DNA of 64,000 nt, taken from positions 69,771,754 through 69,835,753 of the forward strand of contig NC_081847.1 of the NCBI RefSeq assembly GCF_963259705.1, given 5' to 3'. A program made the translations under genes and the position numbers. Shown piece after piece: positions 46,101-55,100 of the stretch. Each line of letters starts with the position of its first letter. The first letter of the stretch is position 1. The notes beneath the pieces were generated by a model. The model was not told where the DNA came from. It saw nothing but the letters and a program-made list of their open reading frames with translations, and ran no database searches. This stretch comes from Myotis daubentonii (taxonomy: Eukaryota; Chordata; Mammalia; Chiroptera; Vespertilionidae).

Positions 46101-49100
46101 AATGAAGGTGGTGGTGGTGGTGGTGATAATTCTAATGGTGACGGTAGAGCTGGTGGTGATCTAATAGTGATGGTAATAGAGCTGTGGTGATGGCATTGAC
46201 GAGGGTAATAGTGATGAGGGTGGAGATGGTGGCACTGATAGTTATATTGGCAGAGGTGGCAATTGTAATACTAATGGTGGTCGTGGTAATAGTAATGGTG
46301 ATATTGACAGGGGTGATGGTGGAGATGGTGAAGTTGTTGGTGATGGCCTGGGTGGTATTGGTGGTTACCGTGGTGAAGGTTGTGATGATGATGCCAGTGG
46401 TGCCGATGCTAATGACACTGGTGGTGATGGTGACAGTGACAGTAATGGTGATGGCTACAGTGATCATCTAATGGTGGTGATGGTGAGGGCATTGGTGATG
46501 TGACAGTGACAGTGGTGAAAACCCACTTGTGCCAGATGTCCTCAGTCCTGATCCTGGTACCAGCTTGATCACCCCACGAGTCTCTCTCAGTGTGACTCCA
46601 CTGCCTGACCTTGTCCAGCAGCAGGTGGGGGCCTGTCTAGGTCCCATATTGGATACCTGTCACCCTCCTCCTGCGCTCTTGCTACAGACAATCATGCCCA
46701 GCTCTCCCGGGCATCCCTAAGGATCCGAATCCTGGACGTGAACGACAATCCCCCAGAACTGGCCACTCCCTACGAGGCAGCCGTGTGTGAGGACGCCAAG
46801 CCAGGCCAGGTAACGCCCAGGGGCTGGGGACTGCAGGTTGCTGCCGGGACTGGCCAGGGGCTCCTCTATCCAAGCCCCGAGGGGGCTCGGCCTCACATCA
46901 GCCCCCTGCCCCTCCTCACCTTTAGCTCATCCAGACCATCAGCGTGGTGGACAGAGACGAGCCCCAGGGCGGGCACCGCTTCTATTTCCGCCTGGTGCCT
47001 GAAGCTCCCAGCAACCCTCACTTCTCTCTGCTCGACATTCAAGGTGAGTTACTTCTGAACCCCCAAATCCTAGGGTGCATGGAGGGAGGAGCCTAACTTA
47101 ACTGCCTTCTTTCCACATTATTGATGGAGAGACTGACACCCCCAGAGGGTCAGCGTTGGTCCCAAGAGCACACAGAAAGTCCGGGCCAAGCTGGAGCTGT
47201 TGTTACCCAGGCCGCTGGTCAAACCCTGCAGAACAAGCAGCGGGTGGGTGGCCCAGTGGAGAGGGGGCATCTCAAGGGTAGAGAGTGATAGATGGAAATA
47301 CACAGAGAGGCACTCCGTGAGGAGGGGGTGGGTCTGAGGCCAGGGCTTAAAGAGCCCCTAAGTGAAGGTTGATTAAGCCATATGCACACACCCACCCTTC
47401 AGCTTAAAAAGCGCTTTATGTCACTCACATTGCTCTTTGCATCCTCACAGCCACCCTAAGGTGGTTTCCTTAGCCCTCCTCCATTTTGCAGGTGATGAAA
47501 CAGATTCTAAGAGGATCAAGGACCCGCCCAGGGCCCTATAGGAGTCGGTGGGGAGGCTGGGACTTGAACTCATGCTTGTCTCAGATCCAGTGTACTTCCT
47601 GCCTTAGCTCACTACCTTGAAAGGAAACTGCCCCGCCCAGCCTGACTGATCCCATTATGAGACGTGCCCCAGCAAGTTCCCCAAGAATTTGAAGTTTGAA
47701 CCTTTGAGGAACAGACTGGGTGATCAATGGACTGGGAGTGAGGGACCTGGGTTCCTGCCCAGGCTCAGCTGGTGGCTCTCCATGCAATTCTGACAAGGTT
47801 GGCACATCTGTAAGCCTCAGTTTTCATCATCTGTAAAATGGGGGCTGACGTGCCTGCCACCTCAGGTGGCTAGGTGCCCCCAGGGAGATGCGGGCTGCCG
47901 AGGTGTATTGTGAGTACCTAGAACATGTTAGCTCCTTCATTCAGTAACTATTTATTGAGCATTTGTGTCAGGCACTGTTCTAGGCTCTGGAAATACATGG
48001 CAAACAAGATAAAAATCCCTGCCCTCTGGAGTCTACATTCTAGTGAGGGAAAATGAATCAAATAAATAATATGTTGGGGATATAAGTGGCTGTGGGAGTG
48101 GGAGGAATAATGTAATAGCCATAAGAGTCTAGACTTCATTTTGTTCAGTGCTGGCTCCTAAGTGCCTACAGCAGTGCCTGGCACATAGTAGGTGTTCAAT
48201 AAAATGTATTAAACAAAACAGGGGGGAATAAAACAGGATAAGAGTGCAAGCTAATTCAAATCAGATGGTCTGGGAAGGCCACCTGAAGGAATCAGTAGTG
48301 AGTAGGGATCTAAAGGAAATGAGGGAGTGAGCCATGCAGATAACTGGACAAAGAATGATCCAAGTGGACAGAGCAGCAAGTGCAAAGTCCCTGAGGTGGA
48401 AACAGGCCTGGGATGCTCCAGGAACAGGAGGCCTGCCTGGTTGGCGTGAGTGAGTAACAGGACCAGGAGGAGATGTCAACAGATGTCAACAGAGAGGTGC
48501 CAGGGGCCCGACCATGTTGGTTCCTCTGACCCCGGAATAAGCCTGGGACTATCCCCAATACCTTTACACCCCTCCCCTCTAAAGGGAAAGACCTCAGGGG
48601 GCTCTGTAGCCAGACCCATCCATATTTCCAGGAGTCGTGTTAAAAACATTTTACACCTAGTGCACCCTAGAAAGGACACTGACCTTAAGTCACCTGGAGC
48701 AGGAGCCTGGAGCCCTGGCTGGGCCAGGCTTGAACCCCCTGTTGGCTTTGGTTGTGTCACGGTAGGGAGTGCCTTGGGGGGAAGGCTGAGGCCTCAGGGA
48801 AGGGGTTCAGAGTTGTGGCTTTTTAAACCTTTGTGGAAGTATTTCCATATTTTAACAATCGGCATAGCCCTGCCTTCTCATCATTCCAGCGGTATCCTGA
48901 GCAGGCCTCAGGAGACACAAATAGCCCTGGCTTGACCTTTCCAAATGCATGAGTCTTTCCAACCAAGGGGCCTGGGGTTCTGCCCCAAATGCCTCTCTTT
49001 GCCTGGAGGCCACCAGAGCTTCTACCTGGGGGGACCCCTGGTAGGAGCAAGGAAAGGTCTCCTCCTCCTGTCCCCCATCCTTCCCGCGGTGTGCCACGCC

Positions 49101-52100
49101 CCCTCCCCCTCACCGTATAAATATCCAGGGTGACAAACGGCTACCCTAAACCATCTGTTTCTTTGTACAAATTTGTAGCCAGTTTGGAAACATGATTTAT
49201 AAATATTGCTTTTGCAGCCAGGGACTGACACTGATAGATGTCAGGCCAGATGGATGCATGCGGTGCTGGGCGCAGATTCCACCTAGAAGTCTGGGGTAGG
49301 GGTCTGGGCTGGCCAGCGGCTTCCCCAGCTGAAACCAGCCACAGCCCGGGAGGCAGCTCAGGGGTTCAGGGACAATGCTCAGAGAGTCCCTCTTTAAGGG
49401 TGAAGGAGTGGCAGGGACCAAAGCTCTCAAAACATATGTCTCCGTGGCCAAGACAGCAACCCTGGGAAACAAATGTCCCTCCCCTCTCCTCTGTTCTCGC
49501 TGGGAAATTTGAAGCTGAGCCAGAGCCAGCCACTCATTTTTCAAATCTGTCTAATTCTCGGTGCCTCCACCACCGCTATTATCTCACACCTGAAACACAC
49601 AATAGCTTCCCAACTGGTCTTCTACATCCACTCTTGTATTTTACATTAGAAACTTCCTTGTCTGGAATATAGGCTCAGCAAGGGCAGGGGCCATGTCTGT
49701 GTTGTTCATTACTGTATCCTCAGGGGCTAGAATAGTCCTGACATGTAGAGGGTGCTCAATTAGTATCTACTGTTGAATGAATAAATGACCTGTCACTAGA
49801 TCACTTAAAACCCACCAATCCATGGCCTCCCATTGCTTTTAAGAAATTAACCCAAATTCCTTACCATGGCCTCTAATACTTTCCATGGAGGGTCCCTGCC
49901 TCCCCTTCCAGCCTCAATCTTGACTCACTTTAGCCATCACCTTCATCCCTCCAGCCACAACGAACTGCTTTTGGCTCCTTGAGTGTATTATGTTTCTTCC
50001 AACCTCAGGGCCTTTGCATGGCTATTCCCTCCTTGAACTCATCATTCAGGGCTCAGCAGTAATATCACTTCTTCCAAGAAGACCTCCCTGACCTTCCAGA
50101 CTGAGTCCAGTCCTCTGTTAGGTGCCCTTCCTATACTTTTCCTCATTAGCCTTCACCGTGGTCTGTGGTTTGTAATTGTAAACTAACTTGTCTATTTGAT
50201 TAATATTTGTCTCTCACATTAGAATTTAAACTCAGACCCAGTACTATTGGTTTAGCTCTCTATTATCTTTCCCCCTCCCCCGTAATAGCATGGTGCCTAG
50301 CACATAGTACTCACTCAATAAAGAGTTATTGGATGGATGGATGGATGGATGGATGAATGTGTGGATGGATGAATGGATGATGGAAGGATGGATGGAGCAG
50401 TGGATGAATAGATGATGGATGGATGGATGGATGGATGGATGGACGGACGGATAGGTGGATGAATGGGTAATTTGGGGTGAATGGAAAAGGTAGCTATGCC
50501 AACAATTTCACTGGATAAATTCAGGTAAGTCACCAACTTCCACATATATAAAATGGGGATCATGTCAACTCTCGGTTGTAAGGATTAAACATTACTATGT
50601 GTTTAAAGTATCCACTCAGTCCTTGATGCATAGAAAGCATTCGATACATGCAAAGGAGTCCCACCCCATTCCCTCTTTTCCCCATCTTGCTCTTGAGCCT
50701 CCTTTCTTCCCCAGGGGAAGGCCGATGTTTTCACAGCTGGGGTTAACTACACCTTTGACAGGAGGGATAGAGTGCAAGCCAGAGCTCGAGGAACTAACCA
50801 AGGACCACAAAAGTTACCCCAAAAGTTGTGGTTCATTCAAGCATCGCTGTTCAAGTCTGGCTCGGTGCCAGGAAAGAGACAGGCACTCGCTGCGGTACCA
50901 CAGTGTGACAAGTGCTGAACAGAAGTGTGCATGGCACCTGCATAGTCAGAGCAGAGAGAGGGGAGTCATAAATCCTTCCTTCCCAGGGAAGCGGAGAAAG
51001 GAGGCCACAGAAAGGAGGTGACATTTAGCTGGAGCATGACGGATGAGGAATTTGCCCAGGCAAGGAGGTGGAGAGGGCGTTGCAAATAGCAGGGACTTGG
51101 TGAGTGAAGGACAGAGCAGCCTAGACAGAGCGCGGGCACTCCGTGCAGCCCCAGGAACATCGGGATGGGCGCGAAGAAAAGAACCACAGCATCTATTGTG
51201 AGTTTCTGTGTGCTGGGAACTATTCTAAGGGCTATGCATGCATTTTACCATTTAATCCTCACACCCACGTGATTCTATTTTCCTCAGCTACAGATTAGGA
51301 AACTGATGTCCAGAGAAGCTAAGTTTCCCAAGCTAGTAAATTGTCAACTTGGCATTATTTTTAACATCTTTGTGGAAATTTTCAAATGGGTGTAAAAGTG
51401 GATAGAATCATATCACAAACTCTCATGTGCCTATCACATGAGCTTCAGCCGGGACCAATCTTATTTCAGCTGGATCTCTAGTCCACTTCCTAGAGGTGCT
51501 CAAGGTCACACACGGCCCTCCAAAGGCTTTTTCCTGCCTTGTACCCATTATGGGGAAGGCCAGGACGGGGCCCTGAATTGGGGGCTGCAGAGAGGCTGGG
51601 TTAACTGAGGCCACAAAGGCTGGGAGAAGGACCCAGGCTGCCAAAGTCAGAGGTCAGTGAGACCAGCTGCAAGACTGGAAGGGCAGGGCCCCCTCTTGTG
51701 GAGTTGGCTGTGAAGTGTGGGGAGTGGCCAACTGGGCTCTGAGTACTTCTGTACCACCATGTTGGCAGCGATCAAAGTGATGAAGGCCCGGGGATGGCCT
51801 GACCCATCCAAGAGAGGCGCAGAGGAGGCAGAAAGGCCAGGGGAAGTGGGTACCACACGTGAGCCCTTGTTCCAAGACCAGGCACCCACCCCAGGCCTGC
51901 TGGCATTCCTAGCAACAGGCTACCGCGAGGTAATGAGCACGTGTGTTAGTTCCCCGTCCTCTCTGGCCACATGTGTTTAAAAAAGGAAGGAGGTGGTTGA
52001 GGGAGCTTTGGCATGAGCAGGTCCTCTTACCAGGCCCTGGGGGCCACGCCCCAGCCCTCCAGGCTCAGTCTCTCAGTCTCCGGACAGAACACTTACGCAG

Positions 52101-55100
52101 CCAAAGGCAGCTGCTAGCCAGTGTCCCTGGTCTTTTCTGATGACCCAGGACTTGTCAGGGCACAGCAAGCCACAACCCAAGGGCCACAGTTCCCCAGGGT
52201 CAGGATGCATTGGACAACTGGGGTGGGATCCGGAGCAAAAACAGGCTGTTGAGACAAATGGGGGGGGGGGGGCGGGGGGGAAACACCATAGCCAGGGACA
52301 GGACCTTGGCCCAGCTGGGGACAGAATCTTGGAATAGCTTGAATAAGAAAAGAATCTTGAGATGGCTGGGAATAGAATGTTAGGACAGCTAAGGACAGAA
52401 GTGCTGGCTATATGGCTGGGAACAGGATCTTCGGGCAGCTGGGGACAGAATTTGGGGACAGCTGGGAACAGAATTTTAGAAGATCAGGGAATAGACCCAC
52501 AGGTCAGCTGGGAGGCTGTAGCCTGGGGCATAGGGAGGCAAACCCGGAGGTGAAATCAAGAGGTGCCCGGGACAGGGGACGCTGAGCCTGGACCTCAGGT
52601 CACGCGCCCCTCCCTTTTCTGGCGCAGACAACACGGCCGCAGTGCACACGCAGCACCTGGGCTTCAACCGGCAGGAGCAGGACGTGTTCTTCCTGCCCAT
52701 CCTGGTGGTGGACAGCGGGCCGCCCACGCTCAGCAGCACGGGCACGCTCACCATCCGCATCTGCGGCTGCGACAGCTCCGGCGCCATCCAGTCCTGCAAC
52801 ACCACGGCCTTCGTCATGGCCGCCTCCCTCAGCCCTGGTGCCCTCATCGCCCTGCTGGTCTGCGTCCTCATTCTAGTCGGTGAGTCCACTGAGAGCCACC
52901 CCCCGCCCGCCCCCCGCAGTGGCCCCATCCTGGGCCTGGATTTCCTTCCCTGGTAGTCCCCGTGGGGCCTCAGTTTCCCTCTCCATACAGGGAAGGGCTG
53001 GCTTGAATGGTGTCCAAGCTCTAACATGAAGTTCCCATGAACAGTCTTCTCAGTGCGGAGCAGCTGACGGTGCCAACCCCACCTGAGACAGCCGTGCTGC
53101 CCCACCCTCTACACAGGCCAGGCGTTCCCTGATTTTGAAAAACCAAGCATGTTTTTAAAGATTCTCTCATCCGTTGTCCTATCTTATTCTCTATGTAGTA
53201 AAGGGCTCTTGTGAGCCTCACCACCCCTACCCCTCAGCCAGGTGTATTATCCCCATTTTTCAGATGAGGAAACTGAGGCTCAGAGAGGTTTAGTGGCTTG
53301 CGTAGGATGCACAGTTAGTCCGCTGACTTGAAATCACGTCTTCGCACCCTGTGTTCCCTGCCCCTTTACCCCACCTGCTATGAATCTAAACTGGGGCCAA
53401 AACCTTGGGGCAGCTGGGGCAAAATCTTAAGAATTTGGGGTCAAAATTTACTCTGGTGTCAGTTGCACCCGTAGCCCATTGAACCCCAACTATGTTCCCA
53501 GTGAAGAGGTCAAGTTCCAGGAGCTAAACTGATTCAAGTGGCCATAATGCCGCCTTTCACCCTGGTAGCAAAAGGCCCCATCTCAGCCCTGACTGCTGGG
53601 CTTCACGGAACAGTGAGAGCTAGCGGGACTCAAGGGAGGCCCATGTTGCAGATACCGGCTTTGCTCAGTTCCCTGGGAGATGTCGGCTGCCCCCACCCCT
53701 CACTGCCTACCACTCGTATGGCCACTGCCCACCCCTCTGAGGACCAGCCTGTGGCCAAGCTGCCCCCCCTCAGGTCCCTGCAGAGGCCCTGGACAGGCTT
53801 CTCCTAGCTGGGAGGCCCCAGTCCCCCTCTCTCCCCTCCCCAGCCCATGGCTCAGAAACCCTTTTCCAGAGGGTGCACTTTACAGCGGTCTCATTTTCTG
53901 AGGCAGTGCAAACAAATTTCTGCCTAATTGCCCACAAACGAAGAAAGTGCACATCAGTGCTCTAAAGGTGACGGCAGAATCACTGATCGGGCCTGGCACA
54001 TCTGTCGCCTGCCGCCTGCGCTCCCCACCATCTGCTCTCACGGGCATCCCCCTCCGCAGCTTCCAGCCTCCAGCTCCAAAAGCCATCCATCCATCTTGCC
54101 CACTTCCCTCCTGACACCTCCCCTCCCTCCGGGCCTCTCCTTGGCCCCGTCCCCTTCCCTGTCATGAGCCACCTTGTTAGGCCATGAGCCAGCACCCGGC
54201 TTCATGGCCCTAACCGCTGACTCTGGCCACTGGCGCTGCTGGAGCTGTTTGGAGCAGCAAGAACAATCCAGGGCCTGGCATAGTACCCAGGGCATCTGTC
54301 CATCCATCCACCCACCTATCCATTTAATTCTCCCCTTCATTCATCAGTTTCTTATTTATCCACCCAGCGAGTTCCCCCTCTGTGCTGAACTGTTCTAGGC
54401 ACTGAACTCATCAGTGAGCAGAAGAGACCAAAAGCCCTGAGTAACTGGGAGGTCGGGGTTGCCATCACTGCAACGAAGGAGACTGAGGGAGAGGAAGGCG
54501 GAAAGAGTGTTAGCTCACGTGTGGGCAGTTACATGTGAGATTCTCTCGGTCAACCCAGAGGACTGGTTAAATAGGAAACAGGACATACAATCTAGGTTTC
54601 AGGGGAGAGGTCCAGGCCGAGTTTGCAGCACAGGATTTGCCAGCCTCTAATGGAGCTTTTATAGCTCCAAGAGGGACTGCGGGTGGAGGTCCAAGGACTG
54701 AGTCCTGCGGCATCTGAGGTTAAGAAGTCGGAGGGGAGACGCCTGCTCTGATGGTTGGGACCAGACATGGGAGGAGGCAGAGAACAAGGAGGGCGGGAAG
54801 TCAAGTGAAGAGAGCCAAGAAGGGCCGATTCATTCATTCACTCTTCCTTTCACTCGCCCAGGTTTCCATCCTCATTCAGTCATTCATTCAACAAGCGCTC
54901 CACGTGCTCACTGCACGCCAGGCCTGAGCAGGTTGGGGGAACATTGGCCGGTCCTCCAGGGGAGCGGAGCGTGTGTGCTTGGGGTGTTAGCCCCGCAGGG
55001 CGGGCGGTGTGATGGAGCCGTGGCTCTCACACTGGTAGACCTGGAGTGGGACCCGAGCGTTCCCATTTCTAAGGAGCTCCCAGTAGATGCTGGCTGCCGC

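Larger units (their letters stand above)
36009..46687 (+). other. CDH22: CDH22 intron, 10.7 kb
   Basis: The largest intron here. It holds VES SINEs at 36135, 43341 and 45187, ancient repeat copies (about 36640-37270, 40400-40870), a TG microsatellite, MIRs (about 38150-38260, 38620-38740, 39700-39785, 40020-40130, 42890-43080, 45060-45180), a three-copy 19-mer, AT-rich unique blocks at 39180-39250, 41455-41560 and 42525-42740, and a GTGATG-rich block at 46030-46515. 37280-38140, 41030-41450 and 43600-44950 look unique. Confidence 0.7.
47044..52627 (+). other. CDH22: CDH22 intron, 5.6 kb
   Basis: MIRs at about 47110-47220, 47450-47600 and 47750-47930; L2-type sequence at about 47940-48200 and 49620-50325; an ancient repeat copy at about 48250-48520 and another at about 50960-51180; a GGAT tetranucleotide repeat at 50331-50465; a MIR at about 51240-51350; a G-run at 52260-52280 and a 23-bp minisatellite at 52290-52482. 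48530-49600 and 51430-52250 look unique with no exon. Confidence 0.7.

Noticed and set aside
46184..46471. Val/Met-rich frame looking like a membrane protein
   Set aside because: It is the translation of GTGATG repeats; the reverse strand gives an equally simple Thr/Ile frame.
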